Shown here: piece after piece, positions 31,676-48,900 of the stretch | How positions within the stretch are numbered: position 1 is the first letter of the stretch | Layout: each line of letters starts with the position of its first letter | Assembly: GCF_014648635.1 (NCBI RefSeq) | Contig: NZ_BMRM01000027.1 | Span: 24,552-88,551, forward strand | Source: Streptomyces cinerochromogenes | Lineage (GTDB): Bacteria > Actinomycetota > Actinomycetes > Streptomycetales > Streptomycetaceae | Direction: 5' to 3' | DNA: 64,000 nt | Notes under the pieces: generated by a model | What the model was told of the DNA's origin: nothing | The model's input: only the letters and a program-made list of their open reading frames with translations | The model's database searches: none | Made by a program: the position numbers and the translations under genes

Positions 31676-32973
31676 CGTGCCTTTCCTCGGTCGGCGTCCC
31701 GCGTCACGGCGGGGTGGCGGGGGCTGCCCAGGGCGGCGAGCAGTTCGGCGGCCCGGCCGCGGATGTCCTCCCACGGCTTCGGGAGCGTGACCAGTCCGCG
31801 CAGCTCGCGCAGGACCCGGGGCGGGATCCCGGTCCCGAGCACGCCCCTCACCAGGCCCTGGCGCGCGTAGAACGCGGCGAGCCGGGGGCGGTCGGGGTCG
31901 TCCAGGTCCGCGTACGGCACCTCGACGCGGTCCGCGCCGTGCAGCAGGCCGTACGCCTGGAGCTTCAGCGCGTACTGGTCGGACCAGAAGTAGGGGACCG
32001 GGGTGTACGCGGCGCGCGGTTCCGGTGCGGCGCCCAGTTCGGACAGCAGGTTGTGCGCGGCCACGGCACCCTGCTCGGTGGCGTTGATGCGGTGCTCGGT
32101 GCGCACGGGTTCGCCGTGGACGCGGTGGTCCCAGTGGGCGACGTCCCCGGCGGCGTACACGAGGGGGGCCGCCGCGCTGTACGCGTCGCAGCGGACGCCG
32201 CGGTCGACGGTGAGCCCGCTCCCGGCGAGCCACTCGGTGTTCGGTACGGATCCGATCGCCAGCACGACGGTGTCCGCCGGGACCGTGGTCCCGTCCGCGA
32301 GACGGACGCCCGACACCCTTCCCCGGGTGCCCGCCAGCCCGGTCACCGTCTGCCCGGTGTGCAGCTTGACCCCTCTGCTCCGGTGGATCCGGCCGAGCAT
32401 CTCGCCGACGGCGGGGCCGAAGACCCGCTCCATCGGGACCGACTCGTCGGTGATGACGGTCACCTCGTGGGCGTTGCGTGCGGTGAGGGAGGAGGCCACC
32501 TCCATGCCGAGCGGCCCGGAGCCGACGACCGCCACGGTGCCGCCGGCCCACAGGCTGGCCCGCAGGGCGGCCAGGTCGTCCAGTGTGCGCAGGGTGTGCA
32601 CACCCGAGAGCGCCTGCGCGCCGGCGAGGGTGCGGGCGCGGACGCCGGTCGCGATGATCAGGCCGTCGAACGCGAGGTGTTCGCCGTCGTCGAGGATCAC
32701 CCGCCGGCCGCCGAGGTCGAGTCCGCGGGCGCGGACGCCGAGGCGCAGGTCGAGTGCGCTCCCGTCGAGGGCCGCGGGGTCGCGCATGGCGGTCCGCTGT
32801 TCGTCCCACTCGCCCGTCAGGACCTGCTTGGACAGCGGCGGACGCTCGTAGGGCGGGTGCGGCTCGTCGCCGATGACGACGAGACGCCCGTCGTAGCCCT
32901 TCCTGCGCAGGGTCTCCGCCGCGGAGAGGCCGGCGGCCGAGGCGCCGGCCACCACGATGGTCCCAGGGCTCAC
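31672..32973 (-). CDS. FAD/NAD(P)H-dependent ferredoxin reductase
   Basis: A 433-residue pyridine-nucleotide-disulfide-type oxidoreductase of the putidaredoxin-reductase class. FAD motif VVAGASAAG is at residues 7-15, the conserved YERPPLSKQVLTGE near 40-53, and the NAD(P)H motif VAVVGSGPLGMEVAS near 148-162. The second FAD motif VYAAGDVAHW is near 268-277, and the C-terminal YFWSDQYALKLQAYG is typical of this reductase group. It passes electrons to the adjacent ferredoxin, the usual supply for a cytochrome P450. The GTG at 32973 overlaps the ferredoxin stop (GTGA). Confidence 0.93.
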   Translation of the reverse strand: MSPGTIVVAGASAAGLSAAETLRRKGYDGRLVVIGDEPHPPYERPPLSKQVLTGEWDEQRTAMRDPAALDGSALDLRLGVRARGLDLGGRRVILDDGEHLAFDGLIIATGVRARTLAGAQALSGVHTLRTLDDLAALRASLWAGGTVAVVGSGPLGMEVASSLTARNAHEVTVITDESVPMERVFGPAVGEMLGRIHRSRGVKLHTGQTVTGLAGTRGRVSGVRLADGTTVPADTVVLAIGSVPNTEWLAGSGLTVDRGVRCDAYSAAAPLVYAAGDVAHWDHRVHGEPVRTEHRINATEQGAVAAHNLLSELGAAPEPRAAYTPVPYFWSDQYALKLQAYGLLHGADRVEVPYADLDDPDRPRLAAFYARQGLVRGVLGTGIPPRVLRELRGLVTLPKPWEDIRGRAAELLAALGSPRHPAVTRDADRGKAR

Positions 32974-33179
32974 CGCAGCGCCTTGAGGGCCGAGCCGGGG
33001 CAGGCCGTGACGGCCTGGAGCACCGCGTCGTGCAGATGGGCCGGGGGTTCGGGGTCGAGGACCAGTACGATCCCGTCGTCCTCGTCCTGGTCGAAGACGT
33101 CGGGGGCGAGGATCGCGCACTGCCCCGCGGCACAGCACTTGTCGTAGTCCGCAACAACCTTCATCACTGCCACCTTCAT
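32970..33179 (-). CDS. [3Fe-4S]-type ferredoxin
   Basis: A 69-residue ferredoxin of the P450-partner class. Cysteines 15 and 21 (DKCCAAGQC, C-x5-C) and the later CPG motif provide three cluster ligands; Cys16 sits at the position that is normally Val, Ile or Met, so an extra Cys is next to the first ligand. Acidic residues (DQDEDDG) follow, for partner docking. The start at 33179 makes an ATGA overlap with the SARP stop. The ATG at 33164 has a better ribosome binding site (AAGGTGG) and would remove five residues that family members usually lack, so it is a real alternative. Confidence 0.93.
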   Translation of the reverse strand: MKVAVMKVVADYDKCCAAGQCAILAPDVFDQDEDDGIVLVLDPEPPAHLHDAVLQAVTACPGSALKALR

Positions 33180-33997
33180 GCAAGGGTCGGGAACGCTTGG
33201 GTCATGAGGGATCCGGAGCGGGGAACGGTCCCCGCCGCGGGGTCGAGAATCATCTGCTGCATCTCCTGCAGGAACGGGGCGGGTTCCAGACCCAGCTCCG
33301 TGTCCAGCGTGTGGCGGATCTGCCGGTACGCGCGCAGCGCCTCGTTGCGCAGGCCGCTGTGGTAGAGGCTTTCGATCAGGCAGCCGTAGAGCCATTCGTT
33401 GAGCGGTTCCGCGGCCACCAGCCGGCGCAGTTCGCCGATGATGCGGCGGTGGTCGCCGAGGTGCAGGTCGGCGATGATCCGCTGGTGCAGCGCGTCCTGC
33501 CGCTGGCCCTCCAGGTGGACGACCTCCTGCTCCAGGACGCGGCCGTGGCAGACGTCGCCGAGCGCCGGACCGCGCCACTGCGCGAGCGCGCCGCGCAGTT
33601 CGCGGGCCGCCGCCGCGTGGTCCCCCGCCCTGAGCAGGTCGGCGCCGCGCCGGGCGGAGGAGCGGAAGGCCAGCACGTCGGTGCCGTCGTCCCCGAGGTC
33701 CAGCACGTATCCCGAGCTGGTGGTGTGGATCATCGCGCCGTGTGCGCCGCCCGCGCCGCGCTGGGCGAGCACGCGCCGCAGGTGGTACACGTGTGTCCGC
33801 ACCGTGGGGACGGCGCTGTCGACCGCCTCCTCCCCCCAGAGTTCGTCCATGATCTGGTTCAGCGTCACGATCGTGCCCGGGTGCAGGAGGAAGAGGCACA
33901 GCAGCTTCCGCACTTTCGGGCCCCGCGGCACGGTGAGCCGGTCCCCGGGCGCCCGGGGCTCCGCCACGAGCGGACCGAGCATTTGGAACAGAGCCAC
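33176..33997 (-). CDS. SARP-family pathway activator
   Basis: A 273-residue Streptomyces antibiotic regulatory protein. An OmpR-type winged helix (residues about 12-95) shows TVPRGPKVRKLLCLFLLHPGTIVTLNQIMDELWGE and VRTHVYHLRRVL, followed by the bacterial transcriptional activation domain (about 100-260) with TPR-like helices. SARPs bind heptamer direct repeats near the -35 of target promoters and switch on secondary-metabolite operons. The GTG at 33997 has GGGGAG five bases upstream. It is the first of seven overlapping genes ending at 25350, so it probably drives its own operon and the divergent PKS unit. No TTA codon was noticed in it. Confidence 0.93.
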   Translation of the reverse strand: MALFQMLGPLVAEPRAPGDRLTVPRGPKVRKLLCLFLLHPGTIVTLNQIMDELWGEEAVDSAVPTVRTHVYHLRRVLAQRGAGGAHGAMIHTTSSGYVLDLGDDGTDVLAFRSSARRGADLLRAGDHAAAARELRGALAQWRGPALGDVCHGRVLEQEVVHLEGQRQDALHQRIIADLHLGDHRRIIGELRRLVAAEPLNEWLYGCLIESLYHSGLRNEALRAYRQIRHTLDTELGLEPAPFLQEMQQMILDPAAGTVPRSGSLMTQAFPTLA

Positions 33998-34062
33998 CCC
34001 GCTCCCCTTCTCCTTGCCTGCCGTACGGTCCGCCTCTCCTCGCCGGCCGTACGGCCCCGCGG

Positions 34063-35661
34063 TCAGAAACGGACGCGGCGCCGGGCGGGGCGCACCAGCG
34101 ACGAGCCCTCCTTCAGCTCGAAGACGGCGCCGACCGTGGCGTCGGGCCGGACCTCGACGGCGCACGGCCTGCCGACCGCGAAGCGCCGGTGGATGTCGGC
34201 TCCCGGGTCGTTGATCTCCTCCAGCCCGGAGTCGTGGACCGAGGACTCGGGGATGCGCGCGCTGAGGAGCACCGCCGTGCGGTATCCGGGGCCCCCGGCC
34301 CGCTCCGACAGCAGCCGCCGCGCGGCCTGCCGGGTGCTCTCCAGCCGCTCCGGGTGCCGGTTGTCGGCCGCGAACAGCAGGAGCACCGGCGCGTCCCGGG
34401 CCACCTTGTCGTGCAGCCAGGACTGGTCGGCCCGTCCCTCCAGCGGGACGTCGGGCAGGCGCATGCCGCTGCGGAGCCTGCCGGTCCCGGTGCCGTCACC
34501 GGGGTAGGACAGGGTGAGCTGTGCCTGGCGGGGCGCGACGAACCGGTCGAGGACGCCGGCACGGGCGGCGCCTTCCAGCGCGACGTCCCGCACGGACCGC
34601 CGCCAGCCGCTCAGGGTCCACATCCGGGTCTGCCGGTCGCTGTCGGCGACCACGGAGGCGGCCGTGTGCCGCCGTTCCCGGTCCCATTCCTCCAGGGTGT
34701 CCGGGGTGAGGCCGTACCTCTGGATCCCCGCGAGGCGCCAGGCCAGCGATGCCGCGTCCTCCAGCCCGGTGTTGAGCCCCTGGGCCCCGGCGGGGCTGTG
34801 GATGTGGGCCGCGTCGCCGGCGAGGAGGACGCGTCCCACCCGGAAGCGGTCCGCCATGCGGCGGTGGATGCGGAAGATGCCGGTCTGCAGCTCGCCCACG
34901 GCCCGGATCGGCACCGTGCACCGGGCCTCGGCCAGCCGCTGCGCGGTCTCGGCCAGTCGGTCCTCGGGCACCTCCTCGCGCAGGCCGAGGAAGACGCGGG
35001 CCTTGCCCTCGGGCAGGCTGGTGACGACCAGGATCCCGGAGGGGTCCATGAAGTAGTGCGTCTCGTTCTGCGGCAGGCTGGTCTCCCACACCCCGTCCGC
35101 GACCAGGAACTGCTGCGGGTAGGTGGCCCCTTCGAAGGCCACGCCGAGGCGCTGCCGGACCGTGCTGTGGGCCCCGTCGCAGCCGACCAGGTACCGCGCC
35201 CTCGCCTCGACCTCCTGGCCGCCGGCGAGCAGCGTGGCGCGTACTCCGCGGGAGTCCTCGGTGAAGCCGACGAACTCGGTGCCGTACTCGACCTTGCCGC
35301 CCGCGTCCGCGAAGCCCTGGCGCAGGACCTCCTCGGTGGCGCTCTGCGGCAGGGTGACCGGATAGCGGTACCGGCTGCCGTCCAGGCTGCCGAAGCCGAC
35401 CCGGATGACCCTGTCGCCCAGGTAGTACTTGAGCGCGCCCACCGTCAGCGACCGGTCGAGCAGGGGCTCGATGAGGCCCATGCGGTGGAAGCTCTCCAGC
35501 GCCCGTGGCCACAGCGCCAGGGACTTGGAGTGGGGGTGGTGGCTGGGGTCGCGGTCGACGACGCGCACGGAGACCCCGCGGCGCAGCAGGTCGACGCCCA
35601 GGGCGAGGCCCACCGGTCCCGCCCCGACGATGAGCACCTCGGTGTCGGACTGCTCGGCCAT
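34063..35661 (-). CDS. FAD-dependent monooxygenase 2 (cluster)
   Basis: A 532-residue class A flavoprotein monooxygenase. FAD motif GAGPVG is at residues 13-18, CDGAHSTVRQRLG at 161-173, and GDAAHIHSPAGAQGLNTG from 282. A C-terminal thioredoxin-like domain (about 400-532) contains DAPVLLLFAADNR and VGRPCAVEVRPDATVGAVFEL. Family members oxygenate phenols, quinones and polyketide intermediates. An AAGGGGA ribosome binding site precedes the ATG at 35661. It is separated from the SARP gene by 65 bp and follows the quinone oxidoreductase by 59 bp. It shares fold and motif order with the enzyme at 25350-26825; the two probably act at different sites. Confidence 0.92.
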   Translation of the reverse strand: MAEQSDTEVLIVGAGPVGLALGVDLLRRGVSVRVVDRDPSHHPHSKSLALWPRALESFHRMGLIEPLLDRSLTVGALKYYLGDRVIRVGFGSLDGSRYRYPVTLPQSATEEVLRQGFADAGGKVEYGTEFVGFTEDSRGVRATLLAGGQEVEARARYLVGCDGAHSTVRQRLGVAFEGATYPQQFLVADGVWETSLPQNETHYFMDPSGILVVTSLPEGKARVFLGLREEVPEDRLAETAQRLAEARCTVPIRAVGELQTGIFRIHRRMADRFRVGRVLLAGDAAHIHSPAGAQGLNTGLEDAASLAWRLAGIQRYGLTPDTLEEWDRERRHTAASVVADSDRQTRMWTLSGWRRSVRDVALEGAARAGVLDRFVAPRQAQLTLSYPGDGTGTGRLRSGMRLPDVPLEGRADQSWLHDKVARDAPVLLLFAADNRHPERLESTRQAARRLLSERAGGPGYRTAVLLSARIPESSVHDSGLEEINDPGADIHRRFAVGRPCAVEVRPDATVGAVFELKEGSSLVRPARRRVRF

Positions 35662-35720
35662 GGTGTCCCCTTCCCGGTCTGAGAAATGCGTTCCTGGTGT
35701 GGTCACGTCGGGTGTTCTCC

Positions 35721-36701
35721 TCACGGCACGAGCACGACACGGCCGCGGCTGGCGCGTGACTCCACCAGGTCGTGGGCACGGGCGACGTCGGACAGGGGGA
35801 CGCGCGCCGCGACCACGGGGCGTACGGCCCCGCCGGCGACGGCGTCGAAGAGCTGGCGCGTCCCGGACTCGGCGAGATCGGGACGGTGCCGCAGCAGCGC
35901 GGCCATGCTGAATCCGGTCACGTACTTCATGCCGAGGACGTCGAGGAACGGCAGGACGGGGCGTGCCGTCGGGCTGCCCGAGGCGCCGTAGAAGACGAGC
36001 CGGCCGTACGGGGCCAGCAACTCCACGTCGTCGTGGAGGAGTTCGCCACCGATGCCGTTGAGGATCACGTCCACGCCTCGCCCGTCCACGGCCTTGCTCA
36101 CCTGCTCCGCCCAGTCGGACCGGCCGTAGTCGACGGTGACGTCCGCGCCCAGGGAGCGGGCGAAGTCCAGCTTCTCCGGGGAACTCGCGGTCGCGATCAC
36201 GGGATACGCGCCCCGGGCCTTGGCGATCTGCAGCGCCATGTGCCCCACGGCGCCGGCCGCCCCGTGCACCAGCACGCTCTCCCCGGCGCGCAGCTGCCCC
36301 GAGTTGACGACCTGCACGGCGACGCGCCCGGTGGACCCCATGACCGTGGCCTCCGCCGGGTCCAGGCCGTCCGGGACGGGCGTGATCCGGTCCAGCGGGG
36401 CGATCACGTGGTCCGCGTAGGCGTTCTGCGCCTTCCACACCACCACGCGGGCGCCGACGTGCCCGGCGGGCACCTCCGCGCCGGCCTGCTCGACCACGCC
36501 GACGACATCCGCGGCGGGACAGGCCGGCAGCACCGGGGCGGACACGGGATGCTCGCCGCGCCGCCGCTGCACATCGGCCTGGTCGACGCCGATCGCCTCC
36601 ACCCGTACCAGCACCTCGCCGGGCCCGGGACGCGGTGTCTCCGCCTCCTCGACCCGCAGAACACTCGACGGCCCGAATTCGTGGTAGCGAACGATGCGCA
36701 T
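35721..36701 (-). CDS. NADPH:quinone oxidoreductase-type enoyl reductase (zinc-free MDR)
   Basis: A 326-residue medium-chain reductase. The N-terminal GroES-like domain reads MRIVRYHEFGPSSVLRVEEAETPRPGPGEVLVRVEAIGVDQADVQRR-like. The cofactor motif VLVHGAAGAVGHMALQIAKARGAYPVIATASS (about residues 143-175) is the AAxxVG form typical of NADPH-dependent quinone reductases. No zinc-ligand Cys cluster is present. It is the first gene of the leftward arm, divergent from the DUF2306/PKS unit. It could act as a trans-acting reductase on the polyketide or reduce a quinone intermediate made by the adjacent monooxygenase. Confidence 0.87.
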   Translation of the reverse strand: MRIVRYHEFGPSSVLRVEEAETPRPGPGEVLVRVEAIGVDQADVQRRRGEHPVSAPVLPACPAADVVGVVEQAGAEVPAGHVGARVVVWKAQNAYADHVIAPLDRITPVPDGLDPAEATVMGSTGRVAVQVVNSGQLRAGESVLVHGAAGAVGHMALQIAKARGAYPVIATASSPEKLDFARSLGADVTVDYGRSDWAEQVSKAVDGRGVDVILNGIGGELLHDDVELLAPYGRLVFYGASGSPTARPVLPFLDVLGMKYVTGFSMAALLRHRPDLAESGTRQLFDAVAGGAVRPVVAARVPLSDVARAHDLVESRASRGRVVLVP

Positions 36702-36965
36702 GTGCCAGCGGTCCCCTTAGGCAGATGTATCCGGAAAGCTTCAGCGAATCCATCGGGCAGGATGTGAATTCGGAGAAAAACGCTACCCGGCACCGTCCGC
36801 CGCGGGAACTCAACAAAAGAAGCACGTGATTCGGGGGCCGGAGCGCCGCGTACCACCAAAGAGGCACACCGGGTGTCCCCTAGGTGGGCAGGGCCCGCTC
36901 AGGCGCCTCTTCCTTTCCTAACATCCCAGGGATCCCTCAGGTTAGCGGCGAAGAAAGGGGATGCT
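36702..36965. promoter_or_regulatory. Divergent promoter region of the polyketide cluster
   Basis: This 264-bp region separates the leftward tailoring arm from the rightward DUF2306-PKS unit. It contains the least GC-rich stretch of the cluster, at 36720-36820 (for example AATTCGGAGAAAAACGCTA and CTCAACAAAAGAAGCACG). I find no unambiguous -35/-10 pair or clear SARP heptamer repeats. Its position makes it the main candidate target of the SARP activator. Confidence 0.5.
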
Positions 36966-37664
36966 GTGGACGGTGTCCGGGAAGTTTCCGTGACGGCGGA
37001 GCGCCCGCTCGAAACAGCTCAGGTCACAAAGCCCAGTCGGCGGGAAATGACCTGGGTGGCGTGCCTCGCGGTCTACTGCGTGGGGTTCGCCGCGTTCGGC
37101 ATCTCCCGTTATCTCACGCTCGACCCGTCGACCAGCAGGCTGGGGATCCGGACCGATCTGCCCTGGCACTACCCGCTGTTCGTCGTCCACATCTACACGG
37201 CGGTGGTGGCGATCGTCCTCGCCTGGGTGCAGGTCTGGCCCTGGTACCGGGCGCGCCGTCCGCGCACCCACCGCGTCCTGGGGCGCGTGTACTTCTTCGC
37301 CGGGGTCTTCCCGTCCGCGGCCCTGGCGATTCCCGATTCGCTGCTGACGACCAGCGGGCCGGACGTGGCCGTCGCCCTGCTGTTCATGGACGCGTGCTGG
37401 ATCGTCACCGGTGTCTCCGGTTACCTGACCGGCCGCCGGCGCAAGTACGGCGAGCACCGCAAGTGGATGCTGAGGAACGTCGCGATGACCACCTCCACGG
37501 TGACGCTGCGCCCGCTCAACGCCATTTTCGTGGCCTTCGGCCTCAACTACGAACAGGCCTACGCGACCGCCACCTGGGCCGCGGTCATCGGGCACCTGCT
37601 GTTCGTCGAGTGGTACCTGCTGCGGCCGAAGCGGAAGCGGCGCCCCGTGCCGAACCCCCGCTGA
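36966..37664 (+). CDS. DUF2306 membrane protein leading the PKS unit
   Basis: A 232-residue integral membrane protein of the DUF2306 family with five or six likely membrane segments. It has conserved His residues and the family blocks LPWHYPLFVVHIYTAV, RTHRVLGRVYFFAGV, SGYLTGRRRKYGEHRKWMLRN and PLNAIFVAFGL. Paired membrane His suggest heme or quinone binding, but function is unknown. The GTG at 36966 has AAAGGGG five bases upstream; an upstream GTG at 36873 adds a leader with no ribosome binding site. It is co-directional with the PKS genes and separated from them by 191 bp of simple-sequence repeat. Confidence 0.78.
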   Translation: MDGVREVSVTAERPLETAQVTKPSRREMTWVACLAVYCVGFAAFGISRYLTLDPSTSRLGIRTDLPWHYPLFVVHIYTAVVAIVLAWVQVWPWYRARRPRTHRVLGRVYFFAGVFPSAALAIPDSLLTTSGPDVAVALLFMDACWIVTGVSGYLTGRRRKYGEHRKWMLRNVAMTTSTVTLRPLNAIFVAFGLNYEQAYATATWAAVIGHLLFVEWYLLRPKRKRRPVPNPR

Positions 37665-37680
37665 ACGCCCCGCCGGACGC

Positions 37681-37823
37681 GCCTGCCTTTTCCTGCCTGT
37701 TTCTGCCTGTTTCCGCCTGCGCTGTGCCTGCCTGTTCCTGCCTGCGCTGTGCCTGTCTGCCTGTGCCTGTCTGCCCGTTCCTGCCTGCCCTGTTCCTGCC
37801 TGCCCTGTTCCTACCTGCCCTGC
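37681..37823. repeat. Pyrimidine-rich simple-sequence tract before the first PKS gene
   Basis: 143 bases are built from degenerate CTGCCTGTTC / CTGCCCTGTTC / TGCGCTGTGC units, with only one A on the plus strand. The tract fills nearly all the space between the DUF2306 stop and the PKS ribosome binding site (GGGGGA, five bases before the ATG at 37856). The last units, CTGCCCTGTTC, recur exactly and point to recent slippage. Confidence 0.9.
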
Positions 37824-37855
37824 CGTGAACGGCACCGGCCTCCTGGGGGACACGT

Positions 37856-45922
<8,067 letters not shown>

Positions 45923-45978
45923 CCGCGGCCGACCGCCCGCATCCGATTCGTTCCAAGGCAACAGATCTGTGAGGGGAC

Positions 45979-48900
45979 ATGGCCACGTCGCCGGAGAAAA
46001 TCGTCGAGGCGCTGCGCGCGTCCATGAGGGAGACGGAACGGCTGCGGCAGGAGAACGAGGAGCTGACCGCCGCCGCGCAGGAGCCGATCGCCATCGTGGG
46101 CATGGGCTGCCGGCTTCCCGGCGGTGTGCGCACGCCTGACGACTTCTGGCAGCTCGTCGCCTCCGGCGGGGACGCGGTCTCGGGCCTGCCGGAGGACCGG
46201 GGCTGGGACCTGGAGGCCCTGTACGACCCGGACCCGGACAGCCCGGGCACGGTGTACACGCGGCAGGGCGGGTTCCTCGACGGCATCGACCGGTTCGACG
46301 CGGAGTTCTTCGGGATCAGCCCGCGCGAAGCGGTCGCCATGGACCCGCAGCAGCGGCTCCTGCTGGAGACCGCGTGGGAGACCGTGGAGCGCGCCGGGAT
46401 CGACCCGGGGAGCCTGCACGGAAGCCGTACCGGCGTCTACATGGGGACCGCGTTCCAGGACTACGCGACCCGGGTCCGGCCGGCCGAACTCGGCGAGTAC
46501 GAGGGCTACTTCCTGACGGCGGGCGCGGCGAGCGTGCTCTCCGGCCGGATCGCGTACACGCTGGGCCTGGAGGGGCCGGCCGTCACGATCGACACCGCCT
46601 GCTCCGCGTCCCTGGTGGCGATCCACACCGCGTGCCAGGCGCTGCGCCGCGACGAGTGCACCCTCGCGCTCGCCGGCGGTGTCACCCTCATGACGACCCC
46701 GGCGCAGCTGCAGGGCTTCAGCCGGCAGCGCGGCCTGTCCCAGGACGGCCGGTGCCGGTCCTTCGCGGCGGCGGCCGACGGCACCGGACTGGCCGAGGGC
46801 GTCGGTGTCCTGCTGCTGGAGCGGTTGTCGGACGCCCGGCGCCACGGGCACCGGGTGCTGGCCGTGGTGCGCGGCAGCGCCATGAACCAGGACGGGGCGA
46901 GCAACGGCCTCGCCGCCCCGAACGGCCCCGCGCAGCAACGGGTGATCCAGCAGGCGCTGGCGAGCGCGGGGCTGTCCGCGGCCGACGTGGACGCCGTCGA
47001 GGCGCACGGCACCGCGACCACGCTGGGCGACCCGATCGAGGCGCAGGCCCTGCTGGCCACCTACGGCAGGGGGCGTACGACTCCGCTGTGGCTGGGCTCG
47101 GTGAAGTCGAACATCGGCCACACGCAGGCCGCGGCCGGGGTCGCCGGGGTCATCAAGATGGTGCTGGCGATGCGGCACGGCACACTGCCGCGGACCCTGC
47201 ACGTCGACGCGCCGACCCCGCACGTGGACTGGTCCGCGGGGCGGGTCGAACTGCTGACGCGGGCCGTCGCGTGGCCGCGGGGCGACCGTCCGCGCCGCGC
47301 CGGGGTGTCGTCGTTCGGGATCAGCGGCACCAACGCCCATCTGGTCCTCGAGGAGCCGCCCGCCGACGACGCTCCCCCGCCCCTCGCCGTGGCGGACGCG
47401 CCGCCGCGCGCGGTGCCCTGGGTGCTCTCCGGCCGTACGCCCGAGGCGCTGCGGGAGCAGGCGGCGCGGCTGCTGGCCCGGCTCGGCGAGCGGGACCCGG
47501 CGGCGGACGACGTCGGCCGGTCGCTCGCCACGACCCGCTCGGCGGTCGACGTCGGCTGGTCGCTCGCCACCACCCGCTCGGCGTTCGCGCACCGGGCCGC
47601 GATCGTCGCGGACGACGGCGACGGCTTCACCCGCGCGCTGGCCGCCCTGGCCGAGGACCGCAGCGATCCGCGGGTGACCCTCGGCACCGCCTCCCGGGGC
47701 AGGCTGGGGTTCCTGTTCTCCGGGCAGGGCAGCCAGCGCGCGGGCATGGGACGCGAGCTGTACGCGGCGTCGCCGGTGTTCGCCGAGGCGTTCGACGAGG
47801 TGTGCGCCGCCCTGGACCCGCACCTGGACCGGCCGCTGCGCGAGGTGGTGTTCGCGGCCTCGGACGACGGCACGCTGGACCGGACCGCGTACACGCAGCC
47901 GGCCCTGTTCGCCGTGGAGGTGGCGCTCTTCCGGCTGCTGGCGCACTGGGGGGTGCGCCCGGACCGGCTGGCGGGCCACTCCGTCGGCGAGGTGAGCGCC
48001 GCCCATGCGGCCGGGGTGCTGTCGCTGGCGGACGCCGCGACGCTGGTGGCGGCGCGCGGCCGGCTGATGCAGGCCCTGCCCGGGGGCGGCGCCATGGTCG
48101 CCGTACAGGCGGGTGAGGAGGAGGTGCGGCCCCTCCTCGAGGATCACGCCGGCCTCGTGGATCTCGCCGCGGTGAACGGGCCGGAGTCGGTGGTCGTGGC
48201 CGGCGAGGCACGCACCGTGCGGGAGATCGCCGGCCGCTTCGCGGAGCGGGGCCGCAAGACCCGGGAGCTGACGGTCAGCCACGCCTTCCACTCGCCGCTG
48301 ATCGAGCCCATGCTGGCGGAGTTCCGCGCGGTGGTCGGGACGCTGGCGTTCTCCGCCCCGTCGCTGCCGGTCGTCTCGACGCTGACCGGGCGGGAGGTGT
48401 CGGCCGAGGAGATCGGTACGCCGGAGTACTGGGTGCGGCACGCCCGGGGCACGGTGCGGTTCGCGGACGCCGTACGGGCCATGGAGGCCGCCGGTGTCCG
48501 TACGTTCCTGGAGCTGGGCCCCGGCGGTGTGCTCGCGGCGGCGGGCCAGGACAGCCTGACCGCCGACGACGCCGCGCTGAGCGCGACGCTGCGACCCGAC
48601 CGGGCCGAGGAGCCGTCGCTCACCGGGGCGCTGGCCTGGCTGCACACGCGCGGCGTCCCCGTGGACTGGCGGGCGTTCTACGCCGGGAGGGGGGCACGCA
48701 CGGTCGAACTGCCCGTCTACCCCTTCCGGTCCGAGCGTCACTGGCTGACTCCCCCCGCCTCCACCACGGCCGTGGGCACCGCCGGACTGACCGCGGCCGG
48801 CCATCCGCTGCTCGGCGCCGTGGTGTCCCTGGCCGACGACGACGCCCTGCTCTTCACCGGCCGGCTCTCGGCCGGCGTCCACGGCTGGATCGCCGACCAC

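Noticed and set aside
36705..36895. GTCCCCTTAGG (about 36711) and GTCCCCTAGG (about 36875) as paired SARP sites
   Set aside because: The first overlaps the ribosome binding site of the quinone oxidoreductase gene, and neither has the 11-base heptamer spacing expected of SARP boxes.
37681..37823. Possible CRISPR array
   Set aside because: Units are about 10 bp, degenerate and contiguous with no spacers; no cas genes nearby.
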